From Yinghuangia sp045039925 (GTDB lineage Bacteria > Actinomycetota > Actinomycetes > Streptomycetales > Streptomycetaceae): a stretch of 64,000 nucleotides of DNA. The translations under genes and the position numbers were made by a program. The stretch is taken from positions 2,356,001 to 2,420,000 of the forward strand of contig CP108400.1 in the NCBI GenBank assembly GCA_045039925.1, given 5' to 3'. The notes beneath the pieces were generated by a model. It did no database searches and was not told where the DNA came from. It was given only the letters and a program-made list of their open reading frames with translations. Positions 1-8,161 of this stretch are shown piece by piece. Each line of letters begins with the position of its first letter. The stretch's first letter is position 1.

Positions 1-58
1 ACACCCTCGGTAATTCACCGGCATAAGAACCTTGCGGGTGGCTTTCGGCCAGGGGTAG

Positions 59-130
59 ATGGTGATGCGGGCCGTGGAATCCATGGTTCGGCGGCTCGGG
101 TGGGAGCCGGGGCATCGTGTCGCCGGCTGA
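59..130 (+). CDS. Possible 23-residue leader ORF before the terpene synthase
   Basis: A short ATG frame begins two bases after a GGGG-rich ribosome-site-like stretch and ends 18 bases before the terpene synthase start. Its product would be basic (MVMRAVESMVRRLGWEPGHR plus three residues). The stop lies just before the synthase ribosome site, which would fit translational coupling. Nothing else supports it and it matches no family I know. It could be chance, because the window edge cuts off the upstream context. Confidence 0.25.
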   Translation: MVMRAVESMVRRLGWEPGHRVAG

Positions 131-148
131 GTCGGGACGGAGAGTTCT

Positions 149-1171
149 ATGCCGCAATCTGTTCACTTCACGATCCCTTTCGCCTCGCGGGTGAGCCCTG
201 ATCTTGACCGGGCTCGGCTGCGCAACCTCGACTGGACGTGGGAGCACGGGCTCGTGCGGGGCGAGGCGGGCCTGCGCGAGTACGCGTCCTGGGACCTCGC
301 CCAGGCCGCCGCCCGGACGTACCCCCACGCGACCGGCGACGACCTCGAAATGCTGATCAACTGGTTCGGCTTCGCGTTCCTCTTCGACGACCAGTTCGAC
401 GCCTCGGGCGACCGCCCGTCGCAGGTGTCGGCGGTCGCTCGCGAGATGATCGCGATCCCGTTCCGCCCGGTCGGCACGGCGCCGGACATCGTCTGCCCGG
501 TGACCCTGGCGTGGGTCGAGATCTGGCCGCAGATGTGCGCCGGGATGTCGGAGACCTGGCAGAACCGGTTCGCGAGCAACTGGGCCCGGTTCATGGCCGC
601 CGCCGTCTGCGAGATCCACCTGGCGGCGCACGGCGAGGTCATGGACCTCGCGGGCTACACGGCGCTGCGCCAGCACACCGTGGGCCTCCAGCACTCGCTG
701 GACGCGGTCGAGCGCATAGGCGGGTTCGAGGTGCCGCCGCAGGCGCAGGCCCACCCGGTCATGCGCCGGCTGCGGCACGCGACCACGGACTGCATCGCGT
801 ACATGAACGACGTGCACTCGCTCGACCGCGAGGAGGCGCGCGGCGACCGGCACAATCTGGTCACGGTGCTGAAGAGGCACCTGGGCTGCTCGCGGTCGGC
901 CGCGTTGGACGAGGCGATCCGCATGACGTACGGCCTGCTCGACGAGGTCGTCGAACTGCACGCGCGGATCCCGGAGATGTGCGACGAACTGCAACTCACC
1001 GACGAGGAGAGGAAATCCGTTGAACGCGGAGTCGCGGGCACCGGCGACTGGATCCGGGGCAACTACGAATGGGGCCTCGACAGCGGGAGGTACACGGTCG
1101 CCGATACGACGCAGATGACCGGCCCTGCCCCCTACCTGGAAAGTCTGGAGGCGCTGCCTCAGGCCGGCTGA
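149..1171 (+). CDS. Class I terpene synthase (sesquiterpene-cyclase type)
   Basis: This 340-residue protein has the size and motifs of bacterial class I terpene cyclases, soluble enzymes that ionise a prenyl diphosphate and cyclise the cation. The Asp-rich Mg-binding motif DDQFD is at residues 80-84. The NSE motif (N220, S224, E228, in NDVHSLDRE) is intact, and the C-terminal Arg-Tyr pair that senses diphosphate is at about 314-315. The ATG follows a GGACGGAG ribosome site. The length fits sesquiterpene cyclases such as pentalenene or epi-isozizaene synthase, but the product cannot be read from sequence. No P450 or prenyl-diphosphate synthase is adjacent. Its 3' end overlaps the convergent phosphatase gene by 13 bp, so the two transcripts are complementary there. 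Confidence 0.92.
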   Translation: MPQSVHFTIPFASRVSPDLDRARLRNLDWTWEHGLVRGEAGLREYASWDLAQAAARTYPHATGDDLEMLINWFGFAFLFDDQFDASGDRPSQVSAVAREMIAIPFRPVGTAPDIVCPVTLAWVEIWPQMCAGMSETWQNRFASNWARFMAAAVCEIHLAAHGEVMDLAGYTALRQHTVGLQHSLDAVERIGGFEVPPQAQAHPVMRRLRHATTDCIAYMNDVHSLDREEARGDRHNLVTVLKRHLGCSRSAALDEAIRMTYGLLDEVVELHARIPEMCDELQLTDEERKSVERGVAGTGDWIRGNYEWGLDSGRYTVADTTQMTGPAPYLESLEALPQAG

Positions 1172-2646
1172 CCGGAACGTTGGCCGCCCGGCGCGGGCCG
1201 CGCGGAGGCGAGCACAGGTACGGCGGACTCCCGCGCGGCGTGCGCGGGGGCACCCGCCGTCACCAGCAGCAGCGCGGTGTCGTCGCGCAGCCGGCCGCCC
1301 ACATGCCGGAGCAGGTCCTCGTGCAGGCCGTCGAGGACCCGCTCCGGCGGCGTACGCCGGTGCCGGCGGGCGAAGTGCGCGGCCACCGGGAAGAACTCAC
1401 CCCGGGCGTCGCGTGCCTCCCCCGCGCCGTCGGTGAAGAACAACAATTGGTCGCCCGGTCCGAAGGGCAGGGTCACGGAGGCGGGCGGCATGAAACCGGC
1501 ATCGGTTTCAGTGCCGGTGTCGGTTCCGGCGTCAGGGTCGGTTCCGGCGTCGGTTCTGTTGCCGGTTCTGTTGCCGGTTCCGGTGCCGGTTCCGGTGCCG
1601 GTTCCGGTGCCGGTGCCGGTGCCGGTGCCGGTGCCGGTGCCGGTTCTGGTGCCGGCGTCGAAGCCGCTCAGCCCCAGGGGCAGTTCGCGCTCCCCCGCGA
1701 TCGGCAGCGGCACCACCAGCCCGTCCCGCGCCAGCAGCGGCGCCTCGTGGCCGTACGCGGCCACCCGCACGCCCCCGCCGGCCGGGAACTCCGCCAGCAC
1801 CGCCGTCACGAAGTCCTCCGCCCCCAGATGGCGACGCAGGCTCGTCTCCACCCGCCCGGCGACCTCGGTGAGGCCCGGCTCGTCGAACGCGGCCTCGCGG
1901 AACGCGCCGAGCGCGACCGCCGCCGTCTCGACCGCCTCCAGCCCCTTGCCGCGCACGTCGCCGATCAGCAGGCGCGTGCCGAACGGTGTCGCCAGCACTT
2001 CGTACAGGTCCCCGCCGATCCGGGCCTCGGCCGCGGCGGCCTGGTAGCGCACGTGCAGGCGCAGGTCGCCGACCCGCTCGGGGACCGGGCGCAGCACCGC
2101 GCGCTGCGCCACCTCGGCCACCGAGCGCACCTGGCGCAACTGCGCGGACCTGGCGGTGCGGTCGCGGGCGGCGAGGCAGCCGACGATGGTGACGACGACG
2201 ATCGCCCACACGATGCCGATGTTGCGCGTGACGCCGGCCGAGCCGTCGTCCTCGCGGTAGTGCAGGACGATGTTGAGCAGTATTGCGACCAGCCCGGCGG
2301 ATGCCGTCCAGCGCCAGCGGTAGGTGAGGGCCACCATGGCGGGGACCGCGACGAGGGCCGAGTGCAGGTGCACCTCGTACGGGGCGACCAGGTCGGCCGT
2401 CACGATCGCCACGGCGTACGCGGCGGTCAGCGCCAGAAGGAGGCGCGGGTGTGCTGCCAAGGCGGCCCTCCTGTTCTCGGGCCGCGGTGCCTTGCGTACG
2501 GCGTCGGCCGACCGGTCTTCCAGCGTCGGCCATCGGCCGTGCCCATCGGCAGGGACCAAAGTCCTCAATCGGGCATTTCTCCAGGGGTCGGGACCGTGGA
2601 TGTCCGGGAAACCCGGTCCTACCCTGGGAGTGGCACACAGCCGCAC
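1159..2646 (-). CDS. Membrane-anchored SpoIIE-type PP2C phosphatase with a Gly-Thr repeat
   Basis: The N-terminal third carries about four hydrophobic segments (residues ~65-160) and the rest is a SpoIIE/RsbU-type PP2C domain. The acidic metal-binding motifs are visible: GGDLYEV, IGDVRGKGLEAV, FFTDGAGEAR and DDTALLLV. Such enzymes dephosphorylate STAS anti-anti-sigma factors, so the STAS gene at 35 kb is one conceivable partner. Inside the catalytic domain, between a GLSGF segment and the TDG motif, sits a Gly-Thr-rich low-complexity insert encoded by a hexanucleotide repeat. The start is uncertain: the ATG at 2646 leaves only 32 bp to the divergent SPFH gene, and the first ~50 residues look non-conserved, so a later start is possible. 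Confidence 0.85.
   Translation of the reverse strand: MRLCATPRVGPGFPDIHGPDPWRNARLRTLVPADGHGRWPTLEDRSADAVRKAPRPENRRAALAAHPRLLLALTAAYAVAIVTADLVAPYEVHLHSALVAVPAMVALTYRWRWTASAGLVAILLNIVLHYREDDGSAGVTRNIGIVWAIVVVTIVGCLAARDRTARSAQLRQVRSVAEVAQRAVLRPVPERVGDLRLHVRYQAAAAEARIGGDLYEVLATPFGTRLLIGDVRGKGLEAVETAAVALGAFREAAFDEPGLTEVAGRVETSLRRHLGAEDFVTAVLAEFPAGGGVRVAAYGHEAPLLARDGLVVPLPIAGERELPLGLSGFDAGTRTGTGTGTGTGTGTGTGTGTGTGTGNRTGNRTDAGTDPDAGTDTGTETDAGFMPPASVTLPFGPGDQLLFFTDGAGEARDARGEFFPVAAHFARRHRRTPPERVLDGLHEDLLRHVGGRLRDDTALLLVTAGAPAHAARESAVPVLASARPAPGGQRSGQPA
1511..1655. repeat. Hexanucleotide repeat (GGTGCC/GGTTCC) inside the phosphatase gene
   Basis: The plus strand reads as repeated GGTGCC and GGTTCC units for about 145 bp. 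It encodes alternating Gly-Thr (with some Asn, Arg and Asp) on the minus strand. The unit is a multiple of three, so slippage would change the length of the Gly-Thr insert without breaking the frame. Confidence 0.85.
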
Positions 2647-2678
2647 CGGTTTTCGCCGCGGAGCATCGGGAGCCTGCC

Positions 2679-3530
2679 ATGGCCGTCCTGCTCGTCGTCC
2701 TCATCGTGGGCCTTCTCGCGCTGTTCACGGCCGCGCGCGGTGCGAGGGTCATCCAGCAGTACGAGCGCGGCGTGGTCTTCCGGCTCGGCCGGGTGCAGGC
2801 GGAGACGCGGCCTCCGGGGTTCACCATGGTCGTCCCGGTGTTCGACCGGGTGCGCAAGGTCAACGTGCAGATCGTGACGATGCCGGTCCCCGCCCAGGAG
2901 GGCATCACGCGCGACAACGTCACGGTCCGGGTCGACGCGGTGGTGTACTTCCGGGTCCGCGACCCGGTGCGCGCGATCGTCGAGGTGCAGGACTACACGT
3001 ACGCGATGTCGCAGGTCGCGCAGACCTCGCTGCGCTCGATCATCGGCAAGAGCGACCTGGACGACCTGCTGACCAACCGCGAGCCGCTCAACCAGGGCCT
3101 GGCGCTGATGCTGGACTCCCCCGCCGTCGGGTGGGGCATCGAGATCGACCGGGTCGAGCTGAAGGACGTGGCGCTGCCCGAGTCGATGAAGCGGTCCATG
3201 TCCCGGCAGGCCGAGGCCGAGCGCGAGCGGCGCTCGCGCATCATCACCGCGGACGGCGAGCTCCAGGCGTCCGAGAAGCTGGCGCAGGCGGCCGACCGGA
3301 TGTCCAAGTCGCCGAGTGCGCTGCAACTGCGGCTGCTGCAGACGATCGTGGAGGTGTCGGCGGAGAAGAACTCGACGCTGATCCTGCCGTTCCCGGTCGA
3401 GCTGCTGCGCTATCTCGACAACGCGGCCGACGACCTGGCGTCCCGGCGCGGGGTCGCGTCGCGGATCGCCGACGCGATGGAGGCCGCGGCCGACAAGCAG
3501 GCCGAAACGTCAGCCGACGGACCGGCCTGA
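2679..3530 (+). CDS. SPFH/band-7 membrane protein (slipin/stomatin-like)
   Basis: The 283-residue protein starts with one hydrophobic segment (about residues 1-18, MAVLLVVLIVGLLALFTAAR). It continues into a canonical SPFH domain (IQQYERGVVFRLGR, PVFDRVRKVN, DAVVYFRV) and a charged helical region with EAERERRSRI. Slipins form membrane-microdomain scaffolds. The ATG at 2679 places the membrane segment at the N-terminus as in the family; an upstream in-frame ATG at 2451 would run through the divergent phosphatase gene. No NfeD-like partner gene is adjacent, which is unusual for some slipins. A second, more divergent SPFH gene lies at 29.3 kb. The 3' end overlaps the convergent triplet-repeat gene by about 21 bp. 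Confidence 0.9.
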   Translation: MAVLLVVLIVGLLALFTAARGARVIQQYERGVVFRLGRVQAETRPPGFTMVVPVFDRVRKVNVQIVTMPVPAQEGITRDNVTVRVDAVVYFRVRDPVRAIVEVQDYTYAMSQVAQTSLRSIIGKSDLDDLLTNREPLNQGLALMLDSPAVGWGIEIDRVELKDVALPESMKRSMSRQAEAERERRSRIITADGELQASEKLAQAADRMSKSPSALQLRLLQTIVEVSAEKNSTLILPFPVELLRYLDNAADDLASRRGVASRIADAMEAAADKQAETSADGPA

Positions 3531-3983
3531 GCCCGCGCGCCGGCCCGGGCGTACCGTCGCCAGCGCGCCCGCGACCGCTCCCGCGACCAGCAGCGCGGTG
3601 GCCGCGGTGCGTACGGGGTGGCAGCGCGGCCCGGACACGTTCGCGTCCATCCGGCCGCCCGAGGACCGCCACGACATCACCGACCAGCGCGACTGCGCCG
3701 ACAGGGCCGAGCCGACGCTGAGCCACGAGCCGATCGACAGCGCGGACAGCGCGGAGCCGACGGATGCCACCGAACCGGCCGAGCCGATCGAGCCGATGGA
3801 CAGCACCGACCCCTCCGAGGCGATCGACAGCACCGAGCCGCGCGACCACAGGGAGAGCACCGAACGGTCCGACCCGACGGACCACTTCGAGGTCGAGCGG
3901 CAGTCCGCACGGCCGGACGTCGCACAGGAGCGGCGCGCGGCGCCGTGTGCGCGGTGCCGGGAGTACGGGGCGGAGGCGGTCAT
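3510..3983 (-). CDS. Ser-x-x triplet-repeat protein with one C-terminal membrane segment
   Basis: No function is known to me. From residue 32 to 107 every third residue is serine, 26 in register without a break; the pairs between them are mostly VL, IG, VG, AL, AG and RW. A basic region with two cysteines (C20, C28) precedes the repeat, and one hydrophobic segment (about residues 126-146, TAATALLVAGAVAGALATV) with a basic tail follows. The strict period of three and the coherent membrane segment argue that this frame is real even though other frames are open. I recall similar S-x-x proteins in streptomycetes but cannot check. The ATG at 3983 has a GGAAG site; starts at 3995 and 4013 are also possible. 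Confidence 0.6.
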   Translation of the reverse strand: MTASAPYSRHRAHGAARRSCATSGRADCRSTSKWSVGSDRSVLSLWSRGSVLSIASEGSVLSIGSIGSAGSVASVGSALSALSIGSWLSVGSALSAQSRWSVMSWRSSGGRMDANVSGPRCHPVRTAATALLVAGAVAGALATVRPGRRAGSGRSVG

Positions 3984-4139
3984 GGCGTCTTCCATGGGGA
4001 CATCGTGCCGCACCCGCGCCGCGAACGCCGGAGCACGCGGCGCGCATTCGGGCGGGACCGCCGGAGTTCCGGGCCTGCGTACGGGTGTTGCGGTCCTCCG
4101 TACGGGCGTTGCGGGCGTCGGTACGGGTGTCCGGGCGTG

Positions 4140-4182
4140 CGACGGCCCCCGCGTCCACGGAAGAACAACGCGGGGGCCGTCG
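4140..4182 (-). terminator. Rho-independent-type hairpin after the chaplin gene
   Basis: A perfect 14-bp inverted repeat (CGACGGCCCCCGCG and its complement) encloses a 15-nt loop, starting about 27 bp past the chaplin stop codon. There is no T-run, as is common for actinomycete terminators. Confidence 0.8.
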
Positions 4183-4208
4183 AGCCGGGTCGTGGCGACC
4201 CGTCGGTG

Positions 4209-4451
4209 TCAGCCGTTGTAGCAGAAGTTCCCGAAGGCCGGGTTCAGCACGCCGATGACGTTGACGCTGTTGCCGCACACGTTGATCGGGACGTGGATCG
4301 GCACCTGGATCAGGTTGCCGGACAGGACGCCCGGCGAGCCCACTGCGGCACCGTTCGCCCACGAGTCCGCCTGCGCGCTGCCCGCACCGAGCGCCAGAAC
4401 CGCACCGGCCGCAGCGATGGTCACGGCCGTCTTCTTGATCCAGCTGGTCAC
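4209..4451 (-). CDS. Short chaplin (secreted hydrophobic aerial-hyphae protein)
   Basis: This 80-residue precursor has a Sec signal peptide (basic WIKK, then a hydrophobic core, cleavage near AQA-DS). One chaplin domain follows: GSPGVLSGN, QVPIHVPINVCGN, VNVIGVLNPAFGN and C near the end. The two cysteines that form the chaplin disulfide are present and there is no sortase tail, so it belongs with the short, non-anchored chaplins (ChpD-H type). These assemble into amyloid-like fibrils that lower surface tension at the air interface. The GTG start at 4451 follows a GGAG site; no ATG fits. It stands alone between a strong hairpin downstream and about 230 bp of non-coding DNA upstream. Confidence 0.93.
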   Translation of the reverse strand: MTSWIKKTAVTIAAAGAVLALGAGSAQADSWANGAAVGSPGVLSGNLIQVPIHVPINVCGNSVNVIGVLNPAFGNFCYNG

Positions 4452-4684
4452 ATGATCTCCCTAGGACAGTCGAAGACCGCCGTACGGCGGTCCAGAACCA
4501 CGGTCGGGCCGCCGCCCCGGCCGTCGCAACCGGCATACGGGTGATTCACGGAGAGTGATGAAAATATGGGCGATTTCGGGCATCTTTCCGCCGATCGGCC
4601 CAGCGTTCCCGGGGGACCCGGGGGCGCGGCCATGTGGTCCAGTGCGCGCACCGCGGCGCCCGGTGTCGGGTGTCGGGTGTCGGC

Positions 4685-7189
4685 TCAGAGCCGGTCGACG
4701 CCGACCACGCGGACGACCGCGCGGCCCTCGGTGTCGGACGCCGCGAGGTCGACCTCCGCGCTGATGCCCCAGTCGTGGTCCCGCTCCGGGTCGTCGAAGA
4801 TCTGGCGCACGCGCCAGCTCCACTCCTCCTCCTCGACCAGCAGCATCTTGGGCCCGCGCGCGTCCGGCCCGGTGCCCAGCTCGTCGTGCTCGGCGTAGTA
4901 GCCGCCCATGGCCTCGGCCCAGCGGTCGGCGTTCCAGCCGGACTCCGCGTCCAGGTCGCCGAGGTCGAAGTACTTGCGCAGCGCCGCCAGTTCCACGCGG
5001 CGAAACAGCGCGTTGCGGACCAGCACGCGGAACGCGCGGGCGTTGGAGGTGACCGGGCGGGTCTTCTCGTCGAGGACGTCCGGCCCGGCCGCCACCGCAT
5101 CCGGGTTGGCCAGCTGCTCCCACTCGTCGAGCAGGCTGGAGTCCACCTGCCGCACGATCTCGCCGAGCCACTCGATCAGGTCGAGCAGGTCGTCGGTCTT
5201 CAGGTCGTCCGGGACCGTCTGCTGGAGGGCCTTGTACGCGCTCGCGAGGTAGCGCAGCACGATCCCCTCGGCACGGGACAGCTCGTAGAAGTTGGTGAAC
5301 TCCACGAACGTCATGGCGTGTTCGTACATCGTGCGGACGATGGACTTCGGGCTCAGCTCGTGGTCGCCGACCCAGGGGTGGCCGGTGCGGTAGACCTCGT
5401 ACGCGTGGTCGAGCAGCTCCTCCAGCGGCCTCTCGTACGTGATGTCCTGGAGCAGCTCCATGCGCTCCTCGTACTCGATGCCGTCGGCCTTCATCTGCGC
5501 GACCGCCTCGCCGCGCGCCTTGTTCTGCTGGGCGGCGAGGATCTGGCGCGGGTCGTCGAGGGTCGCCTCGACGACCGAGACCAGGTCCAGCGCGTACGAC
5601 GGCGACTCGCGGTCCAGCAGCTCGAACGCGGCCAGCGCGAAGGTGGACAGCGGCTGGTTGAGCGCGAAATTGTCCTGGAGGTCGACGGTGAGGCGCACGA
5701 CGCGGCCTTCCGCGTCCGGGGCCTCCATACGCTCGACGATCCCGCCGTCCAGCAGCGACCGGTAGATCGCGATCGCGTCCCGGATGTGCCGCCGCTGCGC
5801 GGACTTGTCCTCGTGGTTGTCGGTGAGCAGGCGGCGCATCGCGCGGAACGCGTCGCCCGGGCGACCGATGACCGACAGGAGCATGGCGTGGCTGACCTTG
5901 AACCGCGAGGTCAGCGGCTCGGGCTCGGCGGTCTGGAGGCGGTCGAACGTGTCGCCGCTCCACGACACGAAGCCCTCGGGGGCCTTCTTGCGCACGACCT
6001 TGCGGCGCTTCTTCGGGTCGTCGCCGGCCTTGGCGAGCGCGCGCAGGTTCTCGATCTCGTGCTCGGGGGCCTGCACGACGACGTGTCCGACGGTGTCGAA
6101 CCCGGCGCGCCCGGCCCGGCCGGCGATCTGGTGGAACTCGCGGGCCCGCAGGCGGCGCACCCGCACGCCGTCGTACTTGGAGAGCGCGGTGAACAGCACG
6201 GTGCGGATCGGCACGTTGACGCCGACGCCGAGCGTGTCGGTGCCGCAGATGACCTTGAGGAGCCCGGCCTGGGCCAGCCGCTCGACCAGGCGCCGGTACT
6301 TCGGCAGCATGCCGGCGTGGTGCACGCCGATGCCGTGCTTGACCCAGCGCTCCAGGTTGCGGCCGAACTTGGTGGTGAAGCGGAAGTGGCCGATCAGGTC
6401 GGCGATCTGCTTCTTCTCCTCCTTGGTGGCCAGATTGATGCTCATGAGCGAGGCGGCGCGCTCGACGGCGGCGGCCTGCGTGAAGTGCACGACGTACACG
6501 GGGGCCTGGCCGACCCGCATCAGTTCTTCGAGGGTCTCGTGGATGGGCGTGGTGACGTACGAGTACGTCAGCGGCACCGGGCGGACCGCGGACCGCACCA
6601 CCGCGGTCGGGCGGCCGGTGCGGCGGGTCAGGTCCTCCTCGAAGCGCGCGACGTCGCCGAGGGTCGCGGACATCAGGACGAACTGCGCGTGCGGCAGCTC
6701 GATGATCGGGATCTGCCACGCCCAGCCGCGGTCGGGCTCGGCGTAGAAGTGGAACTCGTCCATGACGACCTGGCCGACGTCGGCGTCCTCGCCGTCGCGC
6801 AGCGCGATCTGGGCCAGCACCTCGGCGGTGCAGCAGATGATCGGCGCGGTGGCGTTGACGCTCGCGTCGCCGGTCATCATGCCGACGTTGGAGGTGCCGA
6901 ACGCCTTGACCAGGTCGAAGAACTTCTCCGACACCAGGGCCTTGATGGGCGCGGTGTAGAAGGTCCGCTTGCCGCGCGCGAGGGCGTAGTAGTGCGCGCC
7001 GAGCGCGACCATCGACTTGCCGGACCCGGTGGGGGTGCTCAGGATGACGTTCGCACCGGAGACGACCTCGATGAGGGCTTCCTCCTGCGCCGGGTACAGG
7101 CTGATCCCGCGCTCCTCCGTCCACGCGGAGAAGGCCTCGAAGAGGCTGTCGGGATCGGTGTCGGAGGGAAGCCGGTCGATGAGGTTCAC
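4685..7189 (-). CDS. Ski2/Mtr4-like DEAD/DEAH-box RNA helicase with DUF3516-type C-terminus
   Basis: This 834-residue superfamily 2 helicase shows Walker A STPTGSGKS at residues 51-59, the DEFH box at 144-147, the SAT motif (SATLGD) and motif VI (QIAGRAGRAG). About 400 further residues match what is annotated as DUF3516 in actinobacterial helicases. Family members unwind RNA or DNA using ATP; the cellular role in actinomycetes is unsettled. I chose the GTG at 7189, which has an AGGA-rich site and gives the conserved start VNLIDRLPSD. The frame is open further upstream to 7318, but that would overlap the next gene. The upstream metallophosphoesterase stops 35 bp before this start, so the two are probably co-transcribed. 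Confidence 0.92.
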   Translation of the reverse strand: MNLIDRLPSDTDPDSLFEAFSAWTEERGISLYPAQEEALIEVVSGANVILSTPTGSGKSMVALGAHYYALARGKRTFYTAPIKALVSEKFFDLVKAFGTSNVGMMTGDASVNATAPIICCTAEVLAQIALRDGEDADVGQVVMDEFHFYAEPDRGWAWQIPIIELPHAQFVLMSATLGDVARFEEDLTRRTGRPTAVVRSAVRPVPLTYSYVTTPIHETLEELMRVGQAPVYVVHFTQAAAVERAASLMSINLATKEEKKQIADLIGHFRFTTKFGRNLERWVKHGIGVHHAGMLPKYRRLVERLAQAGLLKVICGTDTLGVGVNVPIRTVLFTALSKYDGVRVRRLRAREFHQIAGRAGRAGFDTVGHVVVQAPEHEIENLRALAKAGDDPKKRRKVVRKKAPEGFVSWSGDTFDRLQTAEPEPLTSRFKVSHAMLLSVIGRPGDAFRAMRRLLTDNHEDKSAQRRHIRDAIAIYRSLLDGGIVERMEAPDAEGRVVRLTVDLQDNFALNQPLSTFALAAFELLDRESPSYALDLVSVVEATLDDPRQILAAQQNKARGEAVAQMKADGIEYEERMELLQDITYERPLEELLDHAYEVYRTGHPWVGDHELSPKSIVRTMYEHAMTFVEFTNFYELSRAEGIVLRYLASAYKALQQTVPDDLKTDDLLDLIEWLGEIVRQVDSSLLDEWEQLANPDAVAAGPDVLDEKTRPVTSNARAFRVLVRNALFRRVELAALRKYFDLGDLDAESGWNADRWAEAMGGYYAEHDELGTGPDARGPKMLLVEEEEWSWRVRQIFDDPERDHDWGISAEVDLAASDTEGRAVVRVVGVDRL

Positions 7190-7224
7190 CCCACCATCCT
7201 GCCTGTTCGCGGGCCCGGCGTGGG

Positions 7225-8019
7225 TCAGCGGGTCAGAACAACCACCCGGTCGTCGACGTTGACCACGTGCCCGGCGCCGAGGCGGGCGAGCGGACGGTCC
7301 CAGTGCAGGTGGCCGCACACCGTCAGGGTGGTGCCCGCGTCGATGAGCCGCTCGCCGATGAGCGGGTTGCCGTGCTGTTCGCGGCGTACGCCGGGCGGCC
7401 CCTCGTGCAGCACCAGGACGTCGGGCGTGGCCCGGGCGACCGTGTCGAGCGCGGCCAGGAACTCCTCCTCGGCGCGGCGGTCGGTGCGGCGGGGGTCGCC
7501 GATCACGCCGCTGACGCCGCCGAAGCGCACGCCGCCGTACTCCACGACGTCGCCGTCGAGCAGTGCCGCGACGCCGCCGAGTCCGGCGACCTCCTCGGCG
7601 GTGACCAGGTCGTGGTTGCCCGCGACACCGACGATCCAGGCGCAGCCGGCGGCGGCGAAGGCCAGCCAGACGTCGGCGACTTCACCGGAGGCGCCGCGCC
7701 GGTTGGCGCGCGGCGCGGAGTAGAGGTCGCCCGCGAGGACGACGCCGACGCGGTCCGCGGCGGGCAGCAGGCCCGCGGCGGACCACACGGCCATGTGGTC
7801 GGCGAGCGCGATGCCGAGCAGGACGTCCTCGCCGCCGTACGGGGACGGCGCGATCCCCTGGAGGTCCCCGGTCAGCACGACCGCGTCGACGCCCTCGGGC
7901 AGGGTGTCGACGCGCAGCGCCTCGACGGCGAGCAGCGCGGTCTCGGTCCCGCCGCCGCGGCGGGCACGCCGGTACCTGACCTGGGTGACCGGCTCCACTT
8001 TCCCATTGAGAACGCGCAT
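7225..8019 (-). CDS. Calcineurin-like metallophosphoesterase
   Basis: The 264-residue protein carries the phosphoesterase signatures: VVLTGDLQG early, a GDLY segment, GNHDLV in the middle and CGHLHWDRPL near the C-terminus. Together these form the two-metal site of the calcineurin-like superfamily. Substrates in this superfamily vary (phosphoproteins, nucleotides, lipids, nucleic acid), so the specific role is open. The usual N-terminal D-x-H motif is not obvious in the first 60 residues, which may mean a divergent metal site or a wrong start. It lies 35 bp upstream of the helicase gene in the same direction, which hints at a nucleic-acid link. Confidence 0.8.
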   Translation of the reverse strand: MRVLNGKVEPVTQVRYRRARRGGGTETALLAVEALRVDTLPEGVDAVVLTGDLQGIAPSPYGGEDVLLGIALADHMAVWSAAGLLPAADRVGVVLAGDLYSAPRANRRGASGEVADVWLAFAAAGCAWIVGVAGNHDLVTAEEVAGLGGVAALLDGDVVEYGGVRFGGVSGVIGDPRRTDRRAEEEFLAALDTVARATPDVLVLHEGPPGVRREQHGNPLIGERLIDAGTTLTVCGHLHWDRPLARLGAGHVVNVDDRVVVLTR

Positions 8020-8161
8020 GTCCTCAACGGTACGACGTGGCGTCCCGCGGGCGCCCGAGTGGATCTTGCCAAAACCCAGGTCGGCACGCCGTCCGGTCCG
8101 GGTCGAACGCCCGCCGGACGCACATCGGTCGTGCGTCGGTCACGCGTTGCCGCCGAGTCGG

